Shown: positions 16,568-25,694, counted from the stretch's first letter. The stretch is 64,000 bases of DNA from Hyphomicrobiales bacterium (GCA_021730985.1 JAKFYI010000002.1:1-64000), one strand, 5' to 3'. The notes: a model not told the origin generated them from the letters alone. Numbers and translations are program-made.

Positions 16568-17797
16568 GTGATCAATCTGCGGGACACGGTTGCGAAGCTG
16601 GCGCGCAACGGAGACTGGCCGAAATTGCTTCAAGGGGCGGCGCGCGGCCGTATGCGACGGGAGCCCGCGCCGGCCTCGACGCCGCTTCAGGAGGTGACCG
16701 GGTTCGGCACCAATCCGGGCGACCTGCGGATGTTCGCGTATCTGCCGCGCGCGATCGCGGCAGACCCCGCGCTGATGGTGGTGCTGCACGGCTGCGCGCA
16801 GACCGCGGCCGGCTACGATTTCGGCGCGGGCTGGTCCACGCTCGCGGACCGCTACGGTTTCGCGCTGCTGATGCCCGAGCAGAAGCGCGCCAACAATCCG
16901 AACGCCTGCTTCAACTGGTTTCAGCCCGAGGACAGCGAGCGCGATCGCGGCGAGGCGCTGTCGATCCGCCAGATGGTCGAGAAGATCGTCGCCGACAAGG
17001 GCATCGATCCGGCCCGCGTCTTCATCTCCGGCTTGTCTGCGGGCGGCGCGATGACGTCGGCGATGCTGGCCTGCTATCCCGAGGTGTTCTCAGGCGGCGC
17101 GATCGTGGCTGGCCTGCCGTATGGCGCGGCGACGAACGTGCAGCAGGCGTTCGAGAGCATGTTCCAGGGTCCGGCGCGTCCTGCGCGTGAGTGGGGCGAT
17201 CTGGTGCGCAACGCGTCGCCGCATGCGGGGCCGTGGCCGCGCGTGTCGGTCTGGCATGGCGACGCCGACAAGACGGTGATCCCGGCCAACGCCACTGAAA
17301 TCCTCAAGCAGTGGACCGCGGTGCATGGGCTTTCCATCGCGCCGTCCGCCAAGGCCACGGTCGAAGGCCACCCGCGCGAGGTCTGGCGCGACAAGGACGG
17401 CCACGAGGTGATCGAGTCATACACCATCACAGGCATGGGACACGGCACGCCGCTTTCGACCGGCGAGGCCGAGGGCACATGCGGCGCAGCGGGACCGTTC
17501 ATGCTGCAGGCCGGGATTTCGTCGTCGTATCGCATCGCGACGTTCTTCGGTCTTGCAACGGCGGCCGCTGGCAAAGCGATCGTGAACGGCACGGCACTAT
17601 CTGCAAGGAAGCCGCGCGCTGAAATCGCGATGCCGCTCACCACGGTGCAAAACGGAACGAAGAACGGTAAAATCCTGGAAGGCGAGATTCTCGGCAAAGA
17701 CGACGGCACGCCGAACCATGTGCCGCCGTCGTCGGCGTTCGAGATCGGCGCGGTCATCAACAAGGCCTTGAAGGCCGCAGGGCTCATCAAGAACTAG
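16568..17797 (+). CDS. PHB-depolymerase-family esterase
   Basis: Alpha/beta-hydrolase of the esterase_PHB family (409 aa), acting on polyhydroxybutyrate oligomers or other esters such as feruloyl or acetyl esters. The nucleophile elbow GLSAGG has Ser157; VLHGCAQTAAGYD supplies the oxyanion-hole region; CFNWFQPEDSERDRGE and the terminal GMGHGTPL with the likely catalytic His are typical. No signal peptide is evident, arguing for intracellular action. The start is GTG at 16568, the first in-frame start before the conserved region. The C-terminal ~80 residues after the hydrolase domain are low in motif content. Confidence 0.9.
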   Translation: MINLRDTVAKLARNGDWPKLLQGAARGRMRREPAPASTPLQEVTGFGTNPGDLRMFAYLPRAIAADPALMVVLHGCAQTAAGYDFGAGWSTLADRYGFALLMPEQKRANNPNACFNWFQPEDSERDRGEALSIRQMVEKIVADKGIDPARVFISGLSAGGAMTSAMLACYPEVFSGGAIVAGLPYGAATNVQQAFESMFQGPARPAREWGDLVRNASPHAGPWPRVSVWHGDADKTVIPANATEILKQWTAVHGLSIAPSAKATVEGHPREVWRDKDGHEVIESYTITGMGHGTPLSTGEAEGTCGAAGPFMLQAGISSSYRIATFFGLATAAAGKAIVNGTALSARKPRAEIAMPLTTVQNGTKNGKILEGEILGKDDGTPNHVPPSSAFEIGAVINKALKAAGLIKN

Positions 17798-17875
17798 ACG
17801 CAGCGCCCAGTACGGCTCTCGAATTCGTCATATCGCGATGCTAGCCTTGCCGGACACAAGCCGGCGGGCGCTGAC

Positions 17876-19936
17876 ATGTCTTCTGACGCAGCAGGTCACG
17901 GCCAAGTCCCCGACCAAGTCGCGGCTGCCGACAGCGGTCCCGCCGCCGGCGACGAATCCGCCGAGCACGAGCGTCAGTTCCGGGAGATTCTGGAGTTCAG
18001 CCCGGCCGCGTTGCTGGTGGTCGACGAAGCGGGCCGGCTGCTGTTCCACAACTCGCGGCTTCGCGACCTGTTGGGCTACGACAGCGGCGAACTTCAGCAC
18101 ATCGATACCAGCACGTTCTGGCACGATCGCGAACAGCGCAGCCAGATCATCGCGTCACTGCACGAACGGGGCGGACAGCTCCTCAACGAGAAGGTGGTCT
18201 GGCGCTCCAAGAGCGGACAGCTCCTGAACCTGTTGCTGTCCTATGCGCAGGTTGCGTATCGCGGCGGCCACATCAGCTTCGTCGGCGGCAAGCGGGTGCT
18301 GTGGGTCTACGACGTCACCGCGCTGACCCGGCACGAGCGGCAGGTGGAGGAGCAGGAACGGCAACTTCGCGAAATCCTCGACTACTGCCCCGCGGCCGTT
18401 TGCGTCGTCGACGAGGACGGCCGTATCCTCTTTCACAATTGGCGAATGCGCGACCTGCTCGGCTACGAGAAGCACGAGCTGGAGTTGTTCGATACCAAGC
18501 TGTTCTGGCACGACCTCGGCCACCGCGAGCGCATCGTCGAAATGTTGCGTGCGCGCGGCGGCCAGCTGCTGAATGAGGAGGTGATCTGGAAGGCCAAGCG
18601 CGGCGAACTGCTCAGCTTGCTGATTTCCTATGTCCAGGTCGCCTACGCAGGCGGCCATGTTGCCGTGTCCGGCGGCAAGCGCCTGTTCTGGCTTTACGAC
18701 ATCACCCCGCTGCGGCGAGCCGAGCAGGCGCGGCTGCGCAGCGAGCGCCGGCTTGCCGAGGCGATCGAAAGCATTTCCGAAGGCTTCGTCTGCTACGACG
18801 GCGAGGACCGGCTGGTGATCTGCAACTCGTGTTATCGCGATCTCCTGTACCCCGACCTCGACATCGATCTGACCGCGGGCACGACGTTCGAGAGCATTGT
18901 CCGCCGCGCCGCGGAGCGTGGCTATGTCAAGGATGCGGAGGGTCGTGTCGAGCAGTGGATCGCGGAGCGCATGCACCAGCATCGCAATCCCGGCGAGCCG
19001 CAGGTGCAGCGGCGCGGCAACGGCCGCTGGGTGATGGTGAGCGAGCGCCGCACCGAAGACGGCGGCACCGTCGCGGTCTATTCCGACATCACCGAGCTGA
19101 AGCAGCGCGAACAGGACTTGACCGAGAAATCCAACGCGCTGACGGCGTTGTCGTCCAAGCTTGCGAAATACCTGGCGCCGCAGGTGTACGAATCGATCTT
19201 CACAGGCCAGCAGGACGTCAAGATCGTCAGCAAGCGCAAGAAGCTCACGGTCTGCTTTTCGGACCTGGTTGGCTTCACCGAGATCACCGACAAGATGGAG
19301 TCGGAAGACCTCACCCAACTTCTCAATCGCTACCTCACCGAAATGTCGAAGATCGCGCTGCAATACGGTGCCACGATCGACAAATACGTCGGCGACGCCA
19401 TCGTCATGTTCTTCGGCGATCCGGCGACGCTGGGCGTAAAGGAGGATGCGCTGGCCTGCGTCCAGATGGCGCTCGCTATGCAGCAGCGCGTCGCCGAACT
19501 CGCCGCCGAGTGGAGAGACAACGGCATCGATACGCCGCTGCAATGCCGGATCGGCATCCACACCGGCTATTGCACGGTGGGCAACTTCGGCAGCGAGGAC
19601 CGCATGGACTACACGATGGTCGGAGGCACCGTGAACCTCGCGTCGCGGTTGGAGCATGAGGCGCCGCCCGGCGGCGTGCTGATCTCGTTCGAGACGTATG
19701 CGAACGTGAAGGATCGGATCGCATGTGAGGAGCGGGGACGCGTGCAGGTCAAGGGCATCGCCCAGCCGGTCGCGACTTACTCTGTCGCCGGCCAGAAGCA
19801 AGACGACGCACCTACGGGCACCGAGCACTTGCGGCTGGAGCTCGATGCCGGGCGCATGTCGGTTGACGAGCGCAAGGCCGCCGCCGAGGCGCTACGCCGC
19901 GCGCTCGTGCAACTCGAAGAGGGCGGGCCAAACTAG
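17876..19936 (+). CDS. Adenylate/guanylate cyclase with three PAS domains
   Basis: Class III nucleotide cyclase, cytosolic, 686 aa. Two PAS domains (~30-140 and ~155-270) are near repeats of each other: each has a FSPAALLVVDE/YCPAAVCVVDE-like core, a LFHN strand and a KR-LWVYD/KRLFWLYD end. A third, more divergent PAS (~290-400) ends in VYSDITELKQRE. A short helical linker leads to the catalytic domain (~455-645) with FSDLVGFTEI (metal-binding Asp463), YVGDAIVMFFGDP (Asp507) and GSEDRMDYTMVGGTVNLASRLE. All catalytic parts appear intact. Probably makes cAMP in response to an intracellular signal sensed by the PAS tandem. Confidence 0.93.
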   Translation: MSSDAAGHGQVPDQVAAADSGPAAGDESAEHERQFREILEFSPAALLVVDEAGRLLFHNSRLRDLLGYDSGELQHIDTSTFWHDREQRSQIIASLHERGGQLLNEKVVWRSKSGQLLNLLLSYAQVAYRGGHISFVGGKRVLWVYDVTALTRHERQVEEQERQLREILDYCPAAVCVVDEDGRILFHNWRMRDLLGYEKHELELFDTKLFWHDLGHRERIVEMLRARGGQLLNEEVIWKAKRGELLSLLISYVQVAYAGGHVAVSGGKRLFWLYDITPLRRAEQARLRSERRLAEAIESISEGFVCYDGEDRLVICNSCYRDLLYPDLDIDLTAGTTFESIVRRAAERGYVKDAEGRVEQWIAERMHQHRNPGEPQVQRRGNGRWVMVSERRTEDGGTVAVYSDITELKQREQDLTEKSNALTALSSKLAKYLAPQVYESIFTGQQDVKIVSKRKKLTVCFSDLVGFTEITDKMESEDLTQLLNRYLTEMSKIALQYGATIDKYVGDAIVMFFGDPATLGVKEDALACVQMALAMQQRVAELAAEWRDNGIDTPLQCRIGIHTGYCTVGNFGSEDRMDYTMVGGTVNLASRLEHEAPPGGVLISFETYANVKDRIACEERGRVQVKGIAQPVATYSVAGQKQDDAPTGTEHLRLELDAGRMSVDERKAAAEALRRALVQLEEGGPN

Positions 19937-19944
19937 AGTGCGGC

Positions 19945-20454
19945 CTACTTTCCGCGCGTCAGATTGATCGCCACGTCCGACAACGGGCTGCCGGGCGACG
20001 AGATCGAAACCGACTGCTTGTTGTCGCGCGTGCTCACGGCGAGCAGGGCGTTGACGATCATTCCTTCGGCGCGGACCTGGATGCGGCCCGGCGAGCCGCG
20101 GCCGGTGATGGTGCCGCCGACCGCGTAGGTCGACTCGCTCCAGACCCCCGTCACGGCGCCATTGCTGTGCGTGATGCTGCTGGTCAGGTGGAAGTTGTAG
20201 GCCTCGCTCGCGCAACGCAGCGCGATGCTGAGATTGTCGCCGTCGCGATCGACGGTGTAACTGGCGCGGCAGCGGATCTTTTCGGTCGCGCCGCTGGACA
20301 GCGTGATGACGCCGGGCCCGGACCACGAACCGCCCAGGTTGGCGAACGGGCTGGCCGCGGCCTGCGCCGCCGGCACCGAAACGAGCAGCGCCACGGCGAT
20401 GGCGGCGCGTTTGGCTGAGCTTGCGAACGAATGCGATGAAATGGCTTTGAACAT
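19945..20454 (-). CDS. Exported protein of unknown function
   Basis: A 169-aa protein with a clear Sec signal peptide (basic start, AAIAVALLVSVPAAQA, cleavage probably after AQA). The mature part has GGSWSGPG, a CRASY...LRCASE cysteine pair and a beta-rich pattern (RDGDNLSIALRC, YAVGGTITGRGSPG), suggesting a small periplasmic beta-sandwich or lipocalin-like protein. ATG 20454 is chosen because it begins the signal peptide; the reading frame extends upstream without coding character. Convergent with the cyclase gene 8 bp away. Confidence 0.75.
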   Translation of the reverse strand: MFKAISSHSFASSAKRAAIAVALLVSVPAAQAAASPFANLGGSWSGPGVITLSSGATEKIRCRASYTVDRDGDNLSIALRCASEAYNFHLTSSITHSNGAVTGVWSESTYAVGGTITGRGSPGRIQVRAEGMIVNALLAVSTRDNKQSVSISSPGSPLSDVAINLTRGK

Positions 20455-20589
20455 GATCCCGCTCCAAAATTCCTCGATGGGAGTTGGTCGCGGCGGGCGG
20501 GCAAAAAGTTCAGCGCGCCCGGGCTTTTTTGGGCGGTGGGCGCGCTGCTGCAACGCATTGATTTGAAAGGCGGACGGCGTCCGCTGCTT

Positions 20590-20781
20590 TCAGGAGTTCA
20601 GGGCTGCTTTACCGTCCTCAGCGCCGGCGGAGGACTGTCCGGCCGCCTGCGACTGGCGGGCGAGCCGCACCCAGGCCAGCGCGACGTTAAGCAGGATGTT
20701 CTTGTCCTCGATGGACTCCTCGCTTTGCGCCTTTTGCACGCAGTCGGCGGCGTATTGCTTGAAGTTCTCGGCGCGGCCCAT
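20590..20781 (-). CDS. Small conserved rhizobial-type protein of unknown function
   Basis: A 63-aa protein: a helical N-terminal half (RAENFKQYAADCVQKAQS, then DKNILLNVALAWVRLARQ) resembling small rhizobial proteins starting with a RAE-F-QYA-C--A pattern. The C-terminal tail is Ala/Gly/Ser-rich. No membrane segment or signal peptide. Monocistronic. Confidence 0.65.
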   Translation of the reverse strand: MGRAENFKQYAADCVQKAQSEESIEDKNILLNVALAWVRLARQSQAAGQSSAGAEDGKAALNS

Positions 20782-21001
20782 CCGGCGTCCCCTTTCCTGC
20801 TTTCACACCCCGTCCCGCCGTCGATCAAGCCCGCGAACTGTGGCGGGGGATGGTCCGGAACGGGGCGGGAGCGGGCGGCTTTGGCGGCAAGTCCGCCCCA
20901 CAAGTCCGGCCCACAATTCTTTTTGCAGGCGCCGCCCTGAATGCGGTGCGACTCAGCTAGATCTGATGGCGTGCGGTGCGACCTCATGGGGAGACTGTGA
21001 C

Positions 21002-21238
21002 GTGAGCGCGGCCGGTTCATCGGCGCACGACAACACACGCGGGCCAAGCCTCTTGGCGCGCTGGTGGCGCAGGGGCCGCGCCAACCGGCGCAACATCGAT
21101 CATGCGGTGTGGGATCTGCGCGAGCGCTACGGCGATGCTGCGGCCGGCATCGCGCGCGCGTCCGCGCAGGCGCCGTCCGGTTTCATGCGGCGCCGGTTCT
21201 GGCGCAAGGTGGCGGTGAAGCTGCAACGCCTGGGATAG
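21002..21238 (+). CDS. Small basic protein of unknown function
   Basis: A 78-aa Arg-rich protein starting at GTG 21002. The middle (DLRERYGDAAAGIARASA) and the end (RRRFWRKVAVKL) resemble short alphaproteobacterial hypothetical proteins with an LR-RYGDAA motif. No signal peptide. The gene call rests on codon use and this resemblance only. Confidence 0.5.
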   Translation: MSAAGSSAHDNTRGPSLLARWWRRGRANRRNIDHAVWDLRERYGDAAAGIARASAQAPSGFMRRRFWRKVAVKLQRLG

Positions 21239-21345
21239 GACGCGCTGTCGACTCGCCTGGCGGACCAGCAACGGCTGCCCAAGCGGCTGCAATTTTTGGT
21301 TTTTGTGTCACCCTCGGCATCAAGTGATTCGCGAGGATGCCTCCG

Positions 21346-21591
21346 ATGCCCAAACTCCGCGGTTGCCGAACCTGCTTCATCGACATGGCGGCGATTTCGC
21401 TGGCCGATGGCTCGACCGTTTGGCTTTGCGGGAGTTGCGACACCATGGGCGACGAGCGCCATGTCTCGGGCGGCGCCCGCTGCTGGCCAGCCGGAATGGG
21501 CCGGAAGCCATTGAAATTGGTGGTGAACCGGCGCCATCCGGCGATTGTGAAAAAAATCTCAATGCCAGGAAAAAAGTCCTTGACAGCGTGA
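21346..21591 (+). CDS. Possible small CxxC-pair protein
   Basis: Possible 81-aa protein with two CxxC pairs (GCRTCF near the start and LCGSCD about residue 27-30) that could form a zinc ribbon. It ends at the promoter of the GTA cluster. Coding status is uncertain: no Shine-Dalgarno sequence is obvious and I do not recognise the family. Confidence 0.3.
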   Translation: MPKLRGCRTCFIDMAAISLADGSTVWLCGSCDTMGDERHVSGGARCWPAGMGRKPLKLVVNRRHPAIVKKISMPGKKSLTA

Positions 21592-21608
21592 CGCTGCTCC
21601 AGTAGGGT
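21580..21608 (+). promoter_or_regulatory. Probable promoter of the GTA cluster
   Basis: TTGACA (21580-21585), a 17-bp spacer and TAGGGT (21603-21608). The -35 to spacer block (21577-21599) is shared, 20 of 23 bases, with the promoter of the orphan g1-like gene at 12507-12529. Confidence 0.5.
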
Positions 21609-21627
21609 TCAGGCACGTTCGAGAGTT

Positions 21628-21651
21628 GCGCCCGCCAGCCGGGCGCTTTTT
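21628..21651 (+). terminator. Hairpin with U-tract in the leader of the GTA cluster
   Basis: Stem GCGCCCG/CGGGCGC (21628-21634 and 21640-21646, 5-base loop) followed by TTTTT. It lies between the probable promoter and the first GTA gene (start 21748), so it could terminate or attenuate the operon. Confidence 0.6.
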
Positions 21652-21747
21652 CATTTCAGAACCACCCCGGCAATCAAGAATGTCTCGCGCAGGCCCGCAG
21701 CAAGCGCGGGGGCGTTCGCTTGCGATGCGAATGGGAGAGGCACTGAC

Positions 21748-22323
21748 ATGCCAAACACCCGCAAGTCGGTGCCCGGCGAGAAGATCGCGGAGGCCCGGCA
21801 TCTCTATGAGCACACGCTGGTGCCGACAAAAGACATCGCCGCGCTGCTCGGCTTTTCGCGCCGCACGTTGCAAACGCGCGCGGCTGAATGGGGCTGGACG
21901 CGGCGCCAGCAAGGCGGACTGGAGTTGACCCGGCTCAAGCGCGGCAAGGACGGGCGCGCCCGAGTGGCGCGCAAAACGCGGCCCCGCAAAGGCGCGGGCT
22001 CGGTGCCGCAGTCGCCGCCGGAGCGCTTGGCGCTGGCCGAACGCATTCAAGCCGTGGCCGAGCGCGAAATCGCGGCCGTCGAACAGATCATCGAGACGCT
22101 GGGCGGCGCCGATCCGGGCGAAACGGAAGGCGCGGCGCGCACGCTCGCCAGTCTCGCGCGCACGCTTCGCGAACTGGTGCAGCTCGATGTCCCGGCGGCC
22201 AGCACAGAGCCAACCCATGACGAACCCATCCCACGAGATCTGGCAGAACTTCGCCGCTCACTTGCGCGTAAGCTTGAAGCGCTTGCCGCTGAAGAAGCAG
22301 ACCCGCTTCCTGGACAGACTTGA
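21748..22323 (+). CDS. GTA small terminase-like protein (g1 position)
   Basis: A 191-aa DNA-binding protein at the g1 position. Residues ~12-45 form a helix-turn-helix (key positions LYEHTLVPTKDIAALLG and RTLQTRA); the rest is a helical, charged oligomerisation region ending with an LRRSLARKLEAL segment. Small terminases select and present DNA to the large subunit; in GTAs, packaging is nearly sequence-independent. The 3' end overlaps the large terminase gene by 107 bp in another frame, an arrangement repeated in the second terminase pair at 33261-35169. Confidence 0.75.
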   Translation: MPNTRKSVPGEKIAEARHLYEHTLVPTKDIAALLGFSRRTLQTRAAEWGWTRRQQGGLELTRLKRGKDGRARVARKTRPRKGAGSVPQSPPERLALAERIQAVAEREIAAVEQIIETLGGADPGETEGAARTLASLARTLRELVQLDVPAASTEPTHDEPIPRDLAELRRSLARKLEALAAEEADPLPGQT

Positions 22324-23551
22324 TCACGAGGAACGTCAGGCGCTCGACTGCTACTGGGAGGTGTTCGCGCATGACCATCAGCGCGCGCCGCCCGGCGACT
22401 GGACCACCTGGCTGTTGCTCGGCGGGCGTGGCGCGGGCAAGACCCGCGCCGGTGCGCTGTGGGTGAAGAATTTCGCGCAGTCCGGCTCGGGCCCGATCGC
22501 GCTGGTCGGGGAGACCGAGCACGACGTCCGCGAGGTGATGATCGAGGGCGTTTCCGGATTGCTCGCGGCACACGCGCCGCAGGAGCGGCCGGAGTGGATC
22601 CCGTCCCGCCGCCGCGTCGAGTGGCCAAACGGCGTGTTTGCCCAGGCGTTCTCGGCGGAAGACCCCGAGAGCCTGCGTGGCCCGCAGTTCGCCGCCGCAT
22701 GGTGCGATGAATTGGCGAAATGGCGTCACGCCGAAGCGGCCTTCGACATGCTGCAATTTGGTTTGCGGCTCGGCGAACGGCCCCGGCAGGTCATCACCAC
22801 CACGCCGCGGCCCATCGCGCTGATCAAGCGGCTGGTTGCCGATCCGACGACGGTGACGATGCGGGCGGGCACGCGCCGCAATGCCTATCATCTCGCGCCG
22901 GCGTTCCTCAGCGCCGTGGTCGCGCGTTATCACGGCACGCGGCTCGGCCGCCAGGAGCTGGATGGCGAGATCGTCGAGGAGCGCGCCGACGCGCTGTGGT
23001 CGCGCGCGCTGATCGAGGATTGCCGCATCGAGAGTGCGCCGCAGCTTCATCGCATCGTGGTGGCGGTCGATCCACCGGCCTCGTCGAAACAGGGCGCCGA
23101 CGCCTGCGGTCTCGTCGCTGCGGGGCTCGCCGAAGACGGCACCATCGTGGTGATCGCCGACGAGACCGCGGCAGGACTGACGCCGGCCGGCTGGTCGCGC
23201 CGCGCCATCGCGCTGTGGCGCAGGCTGCAAGCCGACGCGCTGGTGGTCGAGGTCAATCAAGGCGGCGAGATGGTGCGCGCGGTGATCGGCGAAGCGGATG
23301 CGAATGTGCCGGTGATTTCGGTGCGCGCGTACAAAGGCAAGTGGCTTCGTGCCGAGCCGGTGGCGGCGCTTTACGAACAAGGCCGGGTGAAGCACGCCGG
23401 CGCGTTCACAGCGCTGGAGGACGAGATGTGCGACTTCGGGCTCAACGGCCTGTCGGCGGGCCGCTCGCCCGACCGGCTCGACGCGATGGTTTGGGCGGTG
23501 ACGGCGCTCAGCTTCGGGGCGAGAGGGCAGCCGCGGGTGAGGGGGTTGTAG
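22217..23551 (+). CDS. GTA large terminase (g2), DNA-packaging ATPase/nuclease
   Basis: Motor that pumps DNA into the prohead and cuts it, 444 aa. Walker A is GGRGAGKT (residues 69-76), Walker B WCDE in AAAWCDELAKW near 155-165, coupling motif TTTPRP, and the RNase H-like nuclease begins with VAVDPP (~280) followed by a second acidic position in VVEVNQGG. SAGRSPDRLDAMVWAV near the end is the third nuclease element. ATG 22217 begins MTNPSHEIWQNF, within the upstream terminase gene; an earlier in-frame start at 22187 is possible. A close paralogue lies at 33793. Confidence 0.95.
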   Translation: MTNPSHEIWQNFAAHLRVSLKRLPLKKQTRFLDRLDHEERQALDCYWEVFAHDHQRAPPGDWTTWLLLGGRGAGKTRAGALWVKNFAQSGSGPIALVGETEHDVREVMIEGVSGLLAAHAPQERPEWIPSRRRVEWPNGVFAQAFSAEDPESLRGPQFAAAWCDELAKWRHAEAAFDMLQFGLRLGERPRQVITTTPRPIALIKRLVADPTTVTMRAGTRRNAYHLAPAFLSAVVARYHGTRLGRQELDGEIVEERADALWSRALIEDCRIESAPQLHRIVVAVDPPASSKQGADACGLVAAGLAEDGTIVVIADETAAGLTPAGWSRRAIALWRRLQADALVVEVNQGGEMVRAVIGEADANVPVISVRAYKGKWLRAEPVAALYEQGRVKHAGAFTALEDEMCDFGLNGLSAGRSPDRLDAMVWAVTALSFGARGQPRVRGL

Positions 23552-23659
23552 CAAACGCACCTATTAAACTTCGACGAAACTCTGCGGCTTTGATTTATGC
23601 GGCTTTTATATCGCTGTGTGCTGTCTGCGCCCGTCGTATTTCAATCAGGGTGTTCACAC

Positions 23660-24004
23660 ATGTTTGGCGAACGGCGTAAGCATCAGCGATTTTCACTCAA
23701 CCGGGTTGCGCGTATTCAGTCAGAAGTTGGAGCATCCGCGGTCTCGCGGGAATGCACCATCAGCGACATCTCCGATCGTGGCGCACGGCTCTTCGTGAAC
23801 GATGAGGAAATTCCCGAGCGGTTTTTTCTTCATATCGGCGGCGAAACGCCGATGCGGCAGGAATGCCGCGTGGCCTGGCGTCTCGGTGGCGAGGTTGGCG
23901 TCGAGTTCGTTGCTAGTGGGTCCGATCAATCGCGACTTAACGCTATAAAGCGTATCCGCGAAGATGCGCGGCAGACCTTCCAGTCCGCCGGCCGCACAAG
24001 CTGA
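23660..24004 (+). CDS. PilZ-domain protein
   Basis: A 114-aa single-domain PilZ protein that probably binds cyclic di-GMP. The signature is present: RRKHQR near the N-terminus (RxxxR motif) and DISDRGARL about 30 residues later ([D/N]xSxxG motif). ATG 23660 is chosen because it starts right before the RxxxR motif. It interrupts the canonical g2-g3 order, together with the next gene, and has no obvious role in particle assembly. Confidence 0.85.
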   Translation: MFGERRKHQRFSLNRVARIQSEVGASAVSRECTISDISDRGARLFVNDEEIPERFFLHIGGETPMRQECRVAWRLGGEVGVEFVASGSDQSRLNAIKRIREDARQTFQSAGRTS

Positions 24005-24133
24005 TGCCGATTGTGCCGATGGCGATTGGGTTTTGTGACAGATCATTCGAATAAGCGGCGATTTCAAATCGCATTTTGAAGCAAATCTAGGCGTGTGCCT
24101 TAGTTCCCTGACAGGAACTACAGTGGCTTGTTG

Positions 24134-24159
24134 CCCCCGCCAGAAGGCTTCGGGGGTTT
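24134..24159 (+). promoter_or_regulatory. Possible hairpin sequestering the ribosome-binding region of the TadG-like gene
   Basis: Inverted repeat CCCCCG/CGGGGG (24134-24139, 24151-24156) whose right arm is five bases before the ATG at 24162. It could mask the G-rich ribosome-binding region or act as a weak terminator for the PilZ gene. Confidence 0.3.
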
Positions 24160-24161
24160 AA

Positions 24162-25469
24162 ATGGTTTCGATCCATTGGTTTGACACAAAGAACTTGCTT
24201 GCCCGGTTTCGGGATGACACGGGAGCGATGATCGCGCCAATTGTGGCGCTATCACTGATCCCGGTCATGACGGCGGTTGGCGCGGCGGTCGATTATTCCC
24301 GCGCCAACAACGTCCGTTCGAAGCTACAGGCGGCGCTCGATGCCGGCTTGCTGGCCGGCGCCAGGGCGAACGCGCCGAATTGGAATCAAATTGCGATCGA
24401 TAATTTTGAAGCGAACTTCAAGGCGGCGCTCGCCGGCGGACTCAACATAACCAAGAGCTTCGTGCAGGAAACCGGCCAGCTCTATCAAGGCAAGGCGTCG
24501 GCGTTGGTGCCGACCGTTTTTCTCGGCTTGATCCAGGTGCCGCAGCTAGCCATCGCGGTCGCGGCGACCGCGACCGCGAGCGAGCCGGACAATTCGTGCA
24601 TCCTGACGCTGGACAAGGGCCAGCCGCTGTCGCACGTCGGGCTCAAGCTCAATGGCGCGCCGATCGTCAATCTGTCGGGTTGCTCGATCCGCTCCAACAC
24701 GTCGCTCGACTGCAACGGGCATGACGGCGGCGTGACCAAGGCGATCGCGGCGGGCTCGTCCTTGGGCTGTGGTACGCCGAAATCCGGTTCGATGACGGTT
24801 CCGGATATCTACGCGCAGCTCGCGACCAATATCGTCCCGCAGTGTGGAACGTCCCGGCCGGGCGCGACGTGGACGGCGGGGGTGCTGCCAAGCGGGCCTG
24901 CCGTCAAAACGGTCACGGTTGGCGGGCGAACGGAATATCACATCTGCGGCGACCTCACGCTGTCGGGGACCGGCCTGCTGAACGGCAGCACGCCCAGCTC
25001 CGACGCCTTGATCGTCATCGAGAACGGCAGCCTTTTCATCGAGCAGGATGCTTCCTTGACCGTGGCCAGAATGGCCATCGTGATGACGGGAAACAATGCG
25101 TTCTCGAGCACGGTCAATTTCCCGGCCGGGGCGGGCAAGCTGGGAAGCCTGACATTGCAGCCGCCGGTCGAATCCGGAAATCCGTGGCAAGGTGTGTCGC
25201 TGTACCTCGATCCGAAACTGACCAAGGACATCGACAACAAGTGGGGCCCCGGTGCCAGCTTCAGTGCCGACGGCCTGGTCTATCTGGGCAATTCCAATGT
25301 CGTCACCGACGGCAACACGTCGAGCAGCAACGCCAAGTGTTCGAAGTTCGTGATGAACCAGTTCACGACCAACGGGCATGTGAACCTGGATTTCAACCAG
25401 ACTATCGCATCGTGCGCGGCGATCGGGTTGAAGCAGTGGGGCGGGATAATTGTTCACTTGATGAAGTAG
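24162..25469 (+). CDS. TadG-like pilus-assembly family protein
   Basis: A 435-aa protein with the N-terminal Tad domain of Flp pilus pseudopilin-like proteins: short cytosolic leader, DDTGAMIAPIVALSLIPVMTAVGAAVDYSRA (one membrane helix, residues ~19-48, written here only by its edges) and the following KLQAALDAGLLAGARA segment. The large extracytoplasmic remainder has several Cys and Gly/Asn/Ser-rich beta-like stretches. Related proteins work at the cell envelope; no other tad genes are nearby. It sits between g2 and the toxin cassette and does not belong to the standard GTA set. Confidence 0.75.
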   Translation: MVSIHWFDTKNLLARFRDDTGAMIAPIVALSLIPVMTAVGAAVDYSRANNVRSKLQAALDAGLLAGARANAPNWNQIAIDNFEANFKAALAGGLNITKSFVQETGQLYQGKASALVPTVFLGLIQVPQLAIAVAATATASEPDNSCILTLDKGQPLSHVGLKLNGAPIVNLSGCSIRSNTSLDCNGHDGGVTKAIAAGSSLGCGTPKSGSMTVPDIYAQLATNIVPQCGTSRPGATWTAGVLPSGPAVKTVTVGGRTEYHICGDLTLSGTGLLNGSTPSSDALIVIENGSLFIEQDASLTVARMAIVMTGNNAFSSTVNFPAGAGKLGSLTLQPPVESGNPWQGVSLYLDPKLTKDIDNKWGPGASFSADGLVYLGNSNVVTDGNTSSSNAKCSKFVMNQFTTNGHVNLDFNQTIASCAAIGLKQWGGIIVHLMK

Positions 25470-25587
25470 AAGCTTCGGCGCCCGCGAGTTGTTGAGGTTG
25501 AGCAGGGCGAGCTCGCTCGCGCAGAAGCGGAACTTTGCTCCTTATCCCGTGTTGCCTCCCTGACCATAAACGGCTGGTAGCGAACCG

Positions 25588-25662
25588 GTGCCTATTATTC
25601 TGTGGTTGCTGGGCGTGCCGATCAGCCTCGTGATCGTGCTGCTGCTGGCCGGCGTGATCTGA
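25588..25662 (+). CDS. 24-residue membrane mini-protein, copy 1
   Basis: GTG-started ORF encoding a single hydrophobic helix beginning MPIILWLLGVPIS. The same protein, with ATG start and minor changes, is encoded at 28009. Conservation of the peptide frame with silent and conservative changes between the two copies supports coding. It is followed by hairpins with U-tracts and then a toxin gene. Confidence 0.6.
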   Translation: MPIILWLLGVPISLVIVLLLAGVI

Positions 25663-25694
25663 CGGTGCTTGTAGAAGCGTGATGGGAAAGCGCA

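Noticed and set aside
15358..17190. 610-codon plus-strand frame across the second DHA2 gene and the esterase
   Set aside because: Out-of-frame reading of two genes with clear protein families; Arg/Ala-rich composition.
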